Shown piece by piece: positions 1-8,432 of a stretch of DNA of 64,000 nt. The notes below the pieces were generated by a model, which ran no database searches, was not told the DNA's origin, and saw only the letters and a program-made list of their open reading frames with translations. The stretch is from Planococcus maitriensis (GTDB taxonomy: Bacteria; Bacillota; Bacilli; Bacillales_A; Planococcaceae). The stretch lies in assembly GCF_003289925.1 (NCBI RefSeq), contig NZ_QLZQ01000007.1, positions 62,001 to 126,000 of the forward strand, written 5' to 3'. The first letter of the stretch is position 1. Each line of letters begins with the position of its first letter. Both the position numbers and the translations under genes were made by a program.

Positions 1-702
1 AATAACTATACGAACGGGGCGGATGTGCGCATGATCGCTGGCGGCGCTAGCGGCGGAACCGTCGTCATGGCGCGTGATGGCAGCGGCATCGAATCCATCG
101 AGGACATCCCCGGCAGCACGTTCATCACGCCTCGTGTCGGCTGCACGCACGATGTCCAGTTTGAGACTTATATGAAAGAAAACGGCATCACCTCAAACCG
201 CATCGGCGGGGAAATGATCCATCAGACCGGCAAGCCTGCCCAGTACGAAGCGATGTTTGAAACAGGGAAGATCGATGTTGCGGTGGCACCGGAACCTTGG
301 GCATCCGTCCTCGCCCAAAATACCGGCGCGAAGGTGATCATCCAGCCGGATGAAATTTCCTTCGGCACGACGCTTCCGGCATCGGTTCTCGTCACTTCCA
401 GCGAATTGATCGAGTCCGATCCGGAAACCGTGCAAGCGATTGTTGACGCACATGAAGAAGCAACTGCCTATATTGAAGAAAACCCGGAAGAATCCAAGGA
501 AATCGTCATTTCCACAATAGACGATATCACCGGCCAAGAGCTTGAAAAATCCGTTATCGACGGCGCTTGGGATAATATGTTCTTCAGCACCGATATCGAT
601 GGCGAGGAAATCCAGGCCTTCGGGGACTCGTCATTCGACTTGAAATTCCTGAAAGAAAAACCCGACTTCAGCGAATTGACCGATACGCAGTTTTTGAACT
701 AA
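1..702 (+). CDS. ABC transporter substrate-binding protein, C-terminal part (SsuA/NrtA-like)
   Basis: The reading frame is open at the left edge, so only the last 233 residues are visible. It resembles the periplasmic-binding-protein fold of nitrate/sulfonate/taurine-type ABC importers: a segment naming a cofactor-independent ligand site (GASGG, then DIPGSTF near the visible start), a central AVAPEPWASVLAQ stretch typical of SsuA/NrtA-type proteins, and an acidic C-terminal helical lobe. In the Gram-positive cell such a protein would be a lipid-anchored receptor outside the membrane. Permease and ATPase partners would lie outside the window. The substrate cannot be told from this part. The gene ends in a strong hairpin shared with the convergent Na/Pi gene. 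Confidence 0.75.
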   Translation, partial: NNYTNGADVRMIAGGASGGTVVMARDGSGIESIEDIPGSTFITPRVGCTHDVQFETYMKENGITSNRIGGEMIHQTGKPAQYEAMFETGKIDVAVAPEPWASVLAQNTGAKVIIQPDEISFGTTLPASVLVTSSELIESDPETVQAIVDAHEEATAYIEENPEESKEIVISTIDDITGQELEKSVIDGAWDNMFFSTDIDGEEIQAFGDSSFDLKFLKEKPDFSELTDTQFLN

Positions 703-708
703 CTCACT

Positions 709-746
709 AAAGAAGCCCCTCACCTGAAGCGGTAGGGGGCTTCTTT
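709..746. terminator. Bidirectional rho-independent terminator
   Basis: AAGAAGCCCCT pairs with AGGGGGCTTCTT around a short loop. It lies between two convergent genes, and the stop codon of the minus-strand gene sits inside its right arm. Confidence 0.8.
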
Positions 747-2292
747 ATGTCCGCTGGGCTTTTTCGAGCCGGGCAACGGCACGCCAAGCATGATAGATGA
801 GGCGGTCGAACCATAACAAAGCGTCGACTTTTTTCAGGACCGTTGCAAGTTCTGCTTCGTTTTTTGCAGCGCGGACGTAATATTCGTTGCGCCTCGCTTT
901 CCGCTCGGCGGCCATTTCCCCGGAAGCTGAACTGAACTCCTTGGCAAGTTCCGGCAATTGTTCATCTTCGGTCATTTCCGTTTGCGCTTTGTCGAGCAGC
1001 GGCATCCATCTTCCGGTGAGGCCCGGGTGGACCTGATAAGCTTCCCTGCCGATCGGCTCTTCGATCACTTGCAGCAGGCGATCGACATGGTCGAGGGTAT
1101 GCAGGATCTGCACATGCCGCTGGAAAGCTTCTTGCGGCATGGACTGGATTTGGTCGAGGAAAGTACGGATTTCCATTGCCGCCCCGTGCAATATATCCAC
1201 TTTGCGCCGGTCCACTGTCCCGTCACGCAGCACCATCCGCATGAGTTGCATCAATTCCGATAGCACCAATTGGATGGCCTGATGCACCGCTTCGAGTGCG
1301 ACTTCCGGCAACTTGGCGACTTGCGGGTTGAGGTGCTGGACGAATGGATTGCCTTTTTCGGGGACAATTTTTTCGATTAAACGAATGAATGGGCGGATCA
1401 GCAACGCAAAGACCAAAACACCGAGCACATTGAACAAAGTATGGAAAATGGCGATGCCGAATGCAGCGTCGAATTCATCAAAGATGAACACGGTGATGGC
1501 AGCGGTTGCCTGCAATAATTGCGGCGTCAACATAAGCGCCAACACTGCTGTCCCGACATTGAACAGCACATGCGTCAAGCCGGCCCGCTTCGCGGCTGTC
1601 CCCGCCCCGATTGCAGCCAGGATGGCGGTGAGCGTCGTCCCGATGTTTTGGCCGATGACGAGATATGCCGCCTGCTCGAATTCGATAACTCCTGAAAATA
1701 ACGCCGTCAGCGTGGTCGCGACGGCAGCGCTCGAAGATTGCATGATGATGGTCATCACGGTGCCGATCAACACAAGCAGGAAAATATTCGTCAGTCCGGC
1801 AAAGGACACGGCATGCTGCAATTCCGCCATCCCTTCCTGCAAGACGCCGATGCCCAGAAACAAAAGCCCGAATCCGGCAAGACCCGTACCATACGCCTTG
1901 TTTTGCTCGGGCAGGAAGGTTTTCAACAAAACACCGAAACCGACAATCGGCAATGCCCAGCCTTGCAGGTCCACCTTGAAGCCGATCAGCGACACCAGCC
2001 AGCCGGTGCTTGTGCTGCCGATATTCGCCCCCATGATGATGCCGACGGATTGGGCAAAGCTGAGCAGGCCGGCACTGACGAAGCCGATTGTCAAAAGTGT
2101 GACGGCAGTGGAAGATTGGATGATGGCCGTGATGAATGCACCTGAAAAAATAGCGCGTCCGGTGCCGCCCGCAAAACGGTGCATCCATTCTTTGATGAAT
2201 CCGCCAGTCAGCTCTTTCAAGGAACCTGTCATCATTTGCATACCCAACAGAAATAATCCGATTCCGCCTAAAATCGCCATGAGCATCCCCAT
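745..2292 (-). CDS. Na/Pi cotransporter family protein with C-terminal PhoU-like domain
   Basis: Predicted sodium-dependent phosphate transporter of the NptA/PF02690 family. Two inverted membrane repeats each carry the hallmark QSS motif: IIQSSTAVT near residue 60 and IMQSSSAAV near residue 185. After about 310 membrane-embedded residues a charged helical region of about 200 residues resembles PhoU. The family imports phosphate with Na+, although some members export it or have other roles. I chose the ATG at 2292 because AAGGAGG lies 8 bp upstream; an in-frame GTG at 2301 overlaps that ribosome site and is unlikely. Single gene, with a shared terminator downstream. Confidence 0.9.
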   Translation of the reverse strand: MGMLMAILGGIGLFLLGMQMMTGSLKELTGGFIKEWMHRFAGGTGRAIFSGAFITAIIQSSTAVTLLTIGFVSAGLLSFAQSVGIIMGANIGSTSTGWLVSLIGFKVDLQGWALPIVGFGVLLKTFLPEQNKAYGTGLAGFGLLFLGIGVLQEGMAELQHAVSFAGLTNIFLLVLIGTVMTIIMQSSSAAVATTLTALFSGVIEFEQAAYLVIGQNIGTTLTAILAAIGAGTAAKRAGLTHVLFNVGTAVLALMLTPQLLQATAAITVFIFDEFDAAFGIAIFHTLFNVLGVLVFALLIRPFIRLIEKIVPEKGNPFVQHLNPQVAKLPEVALEAVHQAIQLVLSELMQLMRMVLRDGTVDRRKVDILHGAAMEIRTFLDQIQSMPQEAFQRHVQILHTLDHVDRLLQVIEEPIGREAYQVHPGLTGRWMPLLDKAQTEMTEDEQLPELAKEFSSASGEMAAERKARRNEYYVRAAKNEAELATVLKKVDALLWFDRLIYHAWRAVARLEKAQRT

Positions 2293-2399
2293 CGCGGCCA
2301 CCTCCTTTGCTTTATAGCATAAAGGAAAACTCAGTTTTTTTACCGAAAGTTATCCCGGTTGTTTTCTTGATTTTACTGCACTTCTTATTTAAATCCATA

Positions 2400-2430
2400 A
2401 CAAAGAGCCTTCTGCTGAAGGCTCTTTGTT
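2400..2430 (-). terminator. Terminator of the YusW-like lipoprotein gene
   Basis: CAAAGAGCCTT pairs with AAGGCTCTTTG directly after the stop codon; the T-run on the minus strand is short. Confidence 0.7.
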
Positions 2431-3285
2431 TTATTCCGTATCGTGGGCGAATTTGATCTCTTCCTCGCCCCGGTAATCCACTTCAAGTTCGAAATCCTTC
2501 ACTTCAGCAGCATCGATCGATAGCGCCTGCAGCACTTCGGCTTTCATATCATCGATTGAACGGCCCACCGTGACCGTGACTTGGCCGATCAGCTGCTCCA
2601 CCTCATCGAGTGCCGCGGCCCCTTCACTTTCCGATCCATCACGTCGCTCAATTTCCGCTTCCCCCTCACCGCTTTCGTATTCGTAACTCGCTTCGCCGCC
2701 ATCCACAAACTTAAGTTCAAGCGAAAATTCGTTAAGTTCTTCAGAAGTTTCACCGTTTCTCACATCGTGATCTATTTCCATTTCTTTTCCTGAATCGAAT
2801 TTTACATCCATCTCAAAATCCCGCACGCTTTCTTGCTCGGCATTGACTGCTTCCAACACCTCGCGCTTGATATCCTCAAGTGGGCGTTCCGTTGAAAACT
2901 GGACAGCCTGGAAAAGTTGGGCGAATTCATCCTGGGCTTCCTGGCCTGATAACCGGTCTCGGGAATCGCGCTCGATCGAAGCATCGTTGCGGTCATAATC
3001 GAAGTCCCATTCACGGTCATCCGTGAACTTCAAATCCAAGTCGAATTCGCGGATCTCGTCGTTTGCTGCTGGAGATGCTGATTGGTTAGCTTGTGCTTCC
3101 TTCTCCGCGCTGTCCGCTTGTTCATTGGACGCTCCTTGCGCTTTGCCGCTGTCGCCATTTGTTGCATCTGTCTGTTGCTGCGTTGCATTTTCAGTATCCG
3201 CTGTTGTCGGTTGGCTCGTATCTTGTCCTGTGCCGCATCCTGCCAATAAAATCACCGCGGCCATTCCTGCTGTCATTTTCTTCAT
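2431..3285 (-). CDS. Lipoprotein with two or three YusW-like domains
   Basis: A 284-residue secreted lipoprotein. The N-terminus is a classical lipoprotein signal (MKK start, lipobox LLAGC with Cys17), followed by a low-complexity Ser/Thr/Gln/Ala linker to about residue 75. The rest is built from repeats of one motif: a strand of the form F-x-L-x-L/V-x-F-x-D/G, an acidic patch, then a helix such as LEDIKREVLEAV or IDDMKAEVLQAL. This matches the YusW-like family, whose function is not known. The internal repetition points to tandem domain duplication. ATG is preceded by AAAGGG at normal spacing. It is probably anchored on the outer face of the membrane. Confidence 0.75.
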   Translation of the reverse strand: MKKMTAGMAAVILLAGCGTGQDTSQPTTADTENATQQQTDATNGDSGKAQGASNEQADSAEKEAQANQSASPAANDEIREFDLDLKFTDDREWDFDYDRNDASIERDSRDRLSGQEAQDEFAQLFQAVQFSTERPLEDIKREVLEAVNAEQESVRDFEMDVKFDSGKEMEIDHDVRNGETSEELNEFSLELKFVDGGEASYEYESGEGEAEIERRDGSESEGAAALDEVEQLIGQVTVTVGRSIDDMKAEVLQALSIDAAEVKDFELEVDYRGEEEIKFAHDTE

Positions 3286-3376
3286 CTTCGAACACCCTTT
3301 CTCGCTTTATGATAGTTCTATCATATCCGCGTGGACTGAGTGTCTGCTGAGGAGAACATTAAAATTCCATGAGAAT

Positions 3377-3408
3377 GAAAAAAGCGGAGGCATCCAAGCC
3401 TCCGCTTC
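3377..3408 (-). terminator. Terminator of the MFS gene
   Basis: AAGCGGAGGC pairs with GCCTCCGCTT, followed on the minus strand by TTTTTT. Confidence 0.85.
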
Positions 3409-4707
3409 TTATGAAATACTGGTTTCTTGATTGCGCCAAAACCAAATAACAACGGGCACCAATAATAATGACAGAATTCCGCCGGCAAGCGACAGCACCG
3501 CGAAGCTCGTGCCAGCCACGACCATTCCCGACATCCCGCCGCCAGTCGCACCGGCCAAGGCGATCAATACATCGACCGTCCCTTGCGTTTTCGCACGCGC
3601 TTTCGGTTTCGTCGAGTCGACGATCAATGCCGTGCCGCTGATCAGGCCGAAGTTCCAGCCGAGCCCAAGCAACGCCAAAGCGAGAATCAGGACGAACAGC
3701 GAATCCCCAGGAGCGAATGCCGCCACAAGCCCTGCTGCCAGCAAGGTCACTCCTGCGGCGACGACCATCGCAACGCGCCCCGCTTTATCGACCAGCACAC
3801 CGGTCACGAGCGAAGGGAGGTACATTGCTGCGACGTGGATGCCGATGACCATGCCGATTGCATTGAGGCTATGTCCATGGTGGCCCATATGCACCGGGGT
3901 CATCGTCATGATCGCGACCATGACGATTTGCGTGATGACCATCACCGTCGCACCGAGAAAGACGCCGCGGCTATTGACCGCAGGGCCCGCCACTTCTTCT
4001 TCTCCAGATGCGGCTTGATCCCGTTTTTGCTGATCGCTGATATAACGCGACACCATGAGCGGATCGGGGCGCAATAGCGCAAATAACACGATGCCCGCCA
4101 ATATGTAAGCAGCTCCCGCTAAAATGAATGGCCCGGCAAGCGCCGGCACACCGATCGATTCGGCGAAATCTCCCATGATGCCGACCAGGTTCGGCCCGGC
4201 AAATGCCCCGAAAGTCGTCGCCACCATCGCCACGCTGATGGCCGTGCCGCGCTGTTTCGTGCTGGCCAGGTCCGTTCCTGCATAACGCGCTTGAAGATTT
4301 GTCGCCGTCCCCGCCCCGTAGACAAGAAGCGACAGGAACAGCAGGAAGACATTGCCCCAGATCGCGGCAAATACGACACCGATCGAACCGATGCCGCCCG
4401 TAAGGAATCCGGCAGCCAAACCTGTCCTGCGCCCGAATCGCTGTGACAGGCGCCCGACGATGAGTGCAGCGCCTGCCGACCCGAGCGTAAAGAGAAAGAC
4501 CGGAAGCCCCGCATAGCTTTCTGTGCCGAGCATATCACGCGCAAGCAAAGCACCGACCGTGATCCCGGCTGCCAAGCCCGCTCCCCCGAAAATTTGCGAG
4601 AGCATGACAATCCATAAAGTGCGCTTGTATAAGCCCTGCAATTTGGGGGGCGATTCGATATAGCTTTCAAGCGTATGGCCGCTTGCTTTTGTTCTTCCAT
4701 TAGCCAT
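3409..4707 (-). CDS. MFS transporter
   Basis: A 432-residue major facilitator with about twelve membrane segments. The loop after TM2 has the family pattern G-R-L-S-Q-R-F-G-R-R-T-G, and a similar G-V-L-V-D-K-A-G-R motif recurs at the start of the second half. A hydrophilic central loop (about residues 205-230) carries a short Lys/Asp/Glu-rich stretch. The substrate is unknown; drug or metabolite export is the usual guess for this type. The ATG at 4707 is chosen because GGAGG lies 7 bp upstream; a TTG at 4725 lacks a ribosome site. It stands alone with its own terminator. Confidence 0.85.
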   Translation of the reverse strand: MANGRTKASGHTLESYIESPPKLQGLYKRTLWIVMLSQIFGGAGLAAGITVGALLARDMLGTESYAGLPVFLFTLGSAGAALIVGRLSQRFGRRTGLAAGFLTGGIGSIGVVFAAIWGNVFLLFLSLLVYGAGTATNLQARYAGTDLASTKQRGTAISVAMVATTFGAFAGPNLVGIMGDFAESIGVPALAGPFILAGAAYILAGIVLFALLRPDPLMVSRYISDQQKRDQAASGEEEVAGPAVNSRGVFLGATVMVITQIVMVAIMTMTPVHMGHHGHSLNAIGMVIGIHVAAMYLPSLVTGVLVDKAGRVAMVVAAGVTLLAAGLVAAFAPGDSLFVLILALALLGLGWNFGLISGTALIVDSTKPKARAKTQGTVDVLIALAGATGGGMSGMVVAGTSFAVLSLAGGILSLLLVPVVIWFWRNQETSIS

Positions 4708-4790
4708 CGTTCGGCCTCCATTCAAGGTTAAATAACAGATTCATTATAGCGCGTTTCCTTTTGCTATGGAGGATGGAATTCCAGGCAATA

Positions 4791-4817
4791 AAAAAAGAGC
4801 CGCTCGCGGCTCTTTTG
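4791..4817 (-). terminator. Terminator of the 118-residue hypothetical gene
   Basis: AAAGAGCCGC pairs with GCGGCTCTTTT across a 2-base loop region; minus-strand T-run of seven. Confidence 0.85.
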
Positions 4818-4819
4818 TC

Positions 4820-5179
4820 TCAAACAGCTTGTTCGCTGCTTTCTTCCACTTCGCGCCGCCATTTTCTCAGCGCATGCCGTTGCCTTGTGTCCCGGGTTGT
4901 GTATTCTTTCGCGCGTACGAGCAATTGGATGCGCTCTGCTTCATGGACGGAATCGATTTGCCCGAGATGGATCGCCAAAAAGAATTCCAAAAAACGGATC
5001 GCTTCAATCTGTTCTTTAGTTGAAGTTGGATGGAGCCTATCCAGATTCAATTTCATCCGCTGTAAATCGGTTGGCCCTGGTTCGTGGACCTTGGAAAAAC
5101 GTTTATAAAAAGCCATCATGTCTGCATATAAACTGTTGGTTTCTTTCCGAAGCCTGCTTCTGGTCATTGGCGTCATCAC
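4820..5179 (-). CDS. Hypothetical helical protein
   Basis: I do not recognise this family. About 119 residues, very rich in Arg, Glu, Leu and Gln, without membrane segments or a signal; it is likely an all-helical cytoplasmic protein. The start is GTG at 5179 (AAGGAGG 7 bp upstream) or the adjacent ATG at 5176; an in-frame ATG 42 bp further up has no ribosome site. It ends in a strong terminator and is not obviously part of an operon. Confidence 0.7.
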   Translation of the reverse strand: MMTPMTRSRLRKETNSLYADMMAFYKRFSKVHEPGPTDLQRMKLNLDRLHPTSTKEQIEAIRFLEFFLAIHLGQIDSVHEAERIQLLVRAKEYTTRDTRQRHALRKWRREVEESSEQAV

Positions 5180-5297
5180 GGGAAATCCCTCCTTATTTTC
5201 ATTTCGCCTGCATGTATCCATGCTTGGGGCAGTTAATGATTTTTACCCCGTTTCGCCTTTGGCTACACCTGGTGCGAAATAAAAATTGTCTGGATGC

Positions 5298-6443
5298 TTA
5301 ATCGGATTGTGGATGATTGTCCAAATAAGTGTTGAGGATTTCCGCTGCCCGTTTGCGCACATGCACATAGGCGTTGTCCATCGATTGTTTTTCGGTCACA
5401 GCTCCACCCGATACTGAATGCACTTCTTCGAAAAAACGCTCTAAGTCGCTGCGGCTCTCCGGATCGACCGTGCCGGACAATAAAATGACCGGCTTGCCGT
5501 GGGCCGCTGCCATTTGTGCAATGCCGAAAGCTGTTTTTCCGTATAGGGTTTGGCGGTCCGATTTCCCTTCACCCGTGAAAACCAAATCACTCGACACAAC
5601 GCTTTCCGAAAATCCCGAAGCTTCAAGAACCACGTCGACGCCGCGCTTCATAACAGCCGGGAAAAATGCCATAAACGCGCCGCCAGCACCGCCCGCTGCC
5701 CCCGCTCCCGGAACGTCATGCAACGATACTCCTGTCTCTTTCTCCAAGATATCAGCGTAATGGCTTAACTTCCGGTCCAGATCCTTCGCCGTTTCATCGC
5801 TCGCGCCTTTTTGAGGGCCAAACACATGAGAAGCGCCGTTTTGGCCAATCAGCGGATTGTCGACATCGCTCGCGATGACAAATCCGCAATCCCGGATGCG
5901 CGAGTCAAAGGAGCTTGCATCTATCTTGTAAAGTTCATCCAACGGCCCAGCGCCTGGAGGAAGCACTTCGCCTGATGAGTCCAGAAATTGCATACCGAGC
6001 GCGCGAAGAATTCCTGTGCCGCCGTCATTCGTCGCGCTGCCACCAAGCCCAATAATAAAATCTCGGAACCCCGCGTCAAGCGCATAACGGATCAATTCGC
6101 CGGTGCCTTCCGTCGACGCACGCTCCGGGTCGCGTTCTGTTTCTGAAAGTAAGGTCAGGCCCGATGCCTCTGCAAGTTCAATGACACAAGTCTCGCCGTT
6201 TCCGAGCACACCATAACTGGCAGAGACCAACTCGCCAAGCGGCCCTGAAACTTGTTGTGTAACGATGCGGCCATTTGTTGCTGCGACGAGATTCGCCATG
6301 GTGCCTTCGCCACCATCCGCGGACGGCAATTCGATGACTTCGCTCCCTGGAGCTGCATCCAGTATTCCTTCAGCCATTGCGCGTGCTGCTTGCTCAGCAG
6401 AGATGCTGCCTTTAAAAGAATCCGGCGCCACAATAATTTTCAT
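5298..6443 (-). CDS. Glycerate kinase (GarK/GlxK family)
   Basis: A 381-residue protein of the glycerate kinase type-2 family (PF02595), normal length for the family. It opens with the characteristic IIVAPDSFKGSISA, followed by PSADGGEGT (about residue 45), GLGGSATNDGGTG (about 135), VDNPL (about 195), and GEGKSD (about 290). The enzyme phosphorylates D-glycerate with ATP, feeding glyoxylate- or sugar-acid-derived carbon into glycolysis; members give either 2- or 3-phosphoglycerate and the sequence alone does not decide which. ATG is preceded by GGAGGGGG. No pathway partner is adjacent. Confidence 0.93.
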   Translation of the reverse strand: MKIIVAPDSFKGSISAEQAARAMAEGILDAAPGSEVIELPSADGGEGTMANLVAATNGRIVTQQVSGPLGELVSASYGVLGNGETCVIELAEASGLTLLSETERDPERASTEGTGELIRYALDAGFRDFIIGLGGSATNDGGTGILRALGMQFLDSSGEVLPPGAGPLDELYKIDASSFDSRIRDCGFVIASDVDNPLIGQNGASHVFGPQKGASDETAKDLDRKLSHYADILEKETGVSLHDVPGAGAAGGAGGAFMAFFPAVMKRGVDVVLEASGFSESVVSSDLVFTGEGKSDRQTLYGKTAFGIAQMAAAHGKPVILLSGTVDPESRSDLERFFEEVHSVSGGAVTEKQSMDNAYVHVRKRAAEILNTYLDNHPQSD

Positions 6444-6698
6444 CTTACTCCCCCTCCATCTGAATAAATGCGATCGTTCAAAAAAGTCTATCTATATAGA
6501 ATGTACAAGTTTCAAAAAGTTGCGGCAAGATGTTTAGCCTTGATCGGCATGTGGTAACTAATAAACAGAAGCGTTTAGTGAGCTTCCCCTTCACCCCCAA
6601 ATTTTTTGAAGGCCCGATGCAGTTGACTGCATCGGGCCATTTCTTTTGGCGCTCTATCAAAAATCCCCGCAGCAAATACCGCTGCGGGGATTTTTTCT
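6444..6698. other. Intergenic region with two hairpins, one without a gene
   Basis: Positions 6611-6638 hold a perfect 12-bp stem (GGCCCGATGCAG / CTGCATCGGGCC) followed on the plus strand by a T-rich stretch, but no plus-strand gene lies upstream. Positions 6662-6692 hold a second stem (AATCCCCGCAGC / GCTGCGGGGATT) with T-runs on both sides; on the minus strand it terminates the DUF3100-partner gene. Confidence 0.6.
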
Positions 6699-7151
6699 TT
6701 AGATAATGCCTTGCCAGCGCAAGATCACTTCAGCGATCAGCGCTGAACCAATGAAAGTTCCGAGGAATACTGCGATGGCGACCAAAAAGCTCCGGAAGCC
6801 CAGTTTGCGAAAATCTGCCCAGTTCGATCCGACCGAGATGCCGGCATAAGCGAGAATCGGGGTGGCAAGAGCCAGAATGCCGATTTGGCTGGTCCAGGCA
6901 ACGACATAATCCGAACCCGGAAACCACGGCAAGGAAATGATGATGGCAAGTATGCCGATATAGCCGACTGCCGGCATGCTGAAGGGCAATGCTTTCTCCA
7001 GCATTAAACCGACGAGGCTTACCGCGATCAAGACAAGCATTCCCGGAATCGCTTCCCATGGCAAGACGTCCATGCCGAACCAATTGCCGATCAAGGCGGC
7101 GACGCCGAAAATAGCCAATACCCACGTCCATTCGATGACACTCTTAAGCAT
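6699..7151 (-). CDS. Small membrane protein, partner of the DUF3100 gene
   Basis: A 150-residue integral membrane protein with four or five hydrophobic segments. Its ATG lies inside the end of the upstream DUF3100 gene (8-bp overlap), with GGAGG upstream, so the two are translationally coupled. This indicates a two-subunit membrane complex, probably a transporter, in the style of other small paired carriers. The substrate is unknown. The terminator follows directly. Confidence 0.8.
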   Translation of the reverse strand: MLKSVIEWTWVLAIFGVAALIGNWFGMDVLPWEAIPGMLVLIAVSLVGLMLEKALPFSMPAVGYIGILAIIISLPWFPGSDYVVAWTSQIGILALATPILAYAGISVGSNWADFRKLGFRSFLVAIAVFLGTFIGSALIAEVILRWQGII

Positions 7152-7965
7152 TCGGCCCGCCTCCTTTTGCAGCTTTTCGTTCCGATCGTCTCATCATGAT
7201 GCTGTACAATTTCTCCGTCAGCGGCAAGCCGATGAAGATACTGAAATACAAGCCAGTGGAAAGCGACAGCAAATTGCTCGCTCCCGCAAAGGCAACAATC
7301 TGTTCTTCCAATTCCGGATATGCACCAATCAGCGAACCACTGGCCGCAGCCATCATCGACCCGCTCCCGACGCCCGATGCCATGGCGAACGACAGAGGAT
7401 GCAGCGGCGTCGCCGTCGCAAGCAATCCAGATATCAAGCCGAGAAAAACGGCTCCAAACACTGTTCCGAAAATATAGACCGCCATGACGCCGCGGCCCTC
7501 TGGCGAAGAGAATCCGAACTTGTTAACGATCAGCCCGACATTCGGCTCACGTGCAATCGAGTGGGTCATGCCGATACTTTCACGACGGAACCCGAGCAGC
7601 ACCGCAAGCGGCAGTGCCAGGAAAATCGTTCCCAAATTGCCAAGTTCCTGCAGTAAAAGTGCCGGACCCGCTGCGATAATCGCTTCAATTTGCGGCCCGA
7701 TTGTGACACCGATTTTGGCAATGAGCAACGTCACCCCTAAAATAATGAGCGGTTCTGCATTTTTGGCGTTTTTCTCGGAAATGAGCGGCGTGAAATATAA
7801 GCCAAGACCCAAAAAGAATGCATATAGCATCGGTAATAATAGAATAACTCCTGGCCCCACAGCAATGCTGAATTGGCCGATCGCTTCGGTGATGGCTACC
7901 AAAATGAATGCAATGGCATGCAAACGCCAATCCTTAATAACAGTTTTCAATTCTACTTTCTCCAT
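7144..7965 (-). CDS. DUF3100 family membrane protein
   Basis: A 273-residue polytopic membrane protein of the DUF3100 type, with about eight hydrophobic segments. Visible conserved stretches are GLGLYFTPLI, a loop RRESIGMTHSIAREPNVGLI in the middle (about residue 145), and a Gly/Ser-rich membrane segment ASGVGSGSMMAAASG (about 215). Function is not established; the paired small gene downstream suggests a two-component carrier. The start at ATG 7965 has AGGAG five bases upstream; an in-frame start 42 bp further up is less likely. Confidence 0.8.
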   Translation of the reverse strand: MEKVELKTVIKDWRLHAIAFILVAITEAIGQFSIAVGPGVILLLPMLYAFFLGLGLYFTPLISEKNAKNAEPLIILGVTLLIAKIGVTIGPQIEAIIAAGPALLLQELGNLGTIFLALPLAVLLGFRRESIGMTHSIAREPNVGLIVNKFGFSSPEGRGVMAVYIFGTVFGAVFLGLISGLLATATPLHPLSFAMASGVGSGSMMAAASGSLIGAYPELEEQIVAFAGASNLLSLSTGLYFSIFIGLPLTEKLYSIMMRRSERKAAKGGGPNA

Positions 7966-8430
7966 CTCTTCTCCTCGCTTTCTTCGGAACTGACAACGAT
8001 TTTTCAATTAAACCGCAATCTATAAACCTAGTCTACGCTATATAACGGACGATTCAATAGTTTTTTTGAATTTTGTTCGCTTTTTATCCCGAAGAAAGCA
8101 TGTCATTTACAGAAGTGACAGATTTTTCAATCTAAATGAAAAAGCAGAAGCTTGAGCTTCTGCTTTCTAAGCTGTAGAGAAACACTTGATAATCGCATTT
8201 TCCGAAGCTTATTACTCGCTTTCCGTGGGGCGGGAATCGAGCCTCCTCGTCACTTCGTTCCTGCGGGGTCTCTCAAACCCGCTAATCCCACAGGAGTCGA
8301 GCAAACGCTTCTCCAAACACTCAGGCAAACCACTGATTATATAATGTCGAAAAGCCAGTTTCTTCGTTGGCTTATAGTGGATTGCGAACTTATTCAACAT
8401 ACTAAAAAGCAGAAGCCTGAGCTTCTGCTT
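7966..8430. other. 465-bp gene-free region with a dispersed repeat between two like hairpins
   Basis: No gene is convincing here. A terminator-like hairpin at 8140-8166 and another at 8404-8432 have nearly the same sequence (AAAAGCAGAAGC / GCTTCTGCTTT). Between them, at 8211-8316, lies one copy of the dispersed repeat R1 in minus orientation. Confidence 0.7.
8211..8316 (-). repeat. Dispersed intergenic repeat R1, copy 1
   Basis: Read on the minus strand it contains CGACTCCTGTGGGATTAGC, then AGACCCCGCAGG, then CGAGGAGGCTCG, then CCACGGAAAGCGAG. The same ordered blocks recur at 34445-34555, 42829-42940 and 42961-43080, and the arms can pair into a long imperfect hairpin. It is similar to intergenic repeats I know from Bacillaceae/Planococcaceae genomes. 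Confidence 0.75.
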
Positions 8431-8432
8431 TT
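8404..8432 (-). terminator. Terminator of the CPA1 antiporter gene
   Basis: AAAAGCAGAAGC pairs with GCTTCTGCTTTT; it overlaps the stop codon. Confidence 0.8.

Noticed and set aside
1313..2317. 334-codon plus-strand frame opposite the Na/Pi cotransporter
   Set aside because: Antisense shadow rich in Pro, Met, Ser and Lys without a ribosome site or domain.
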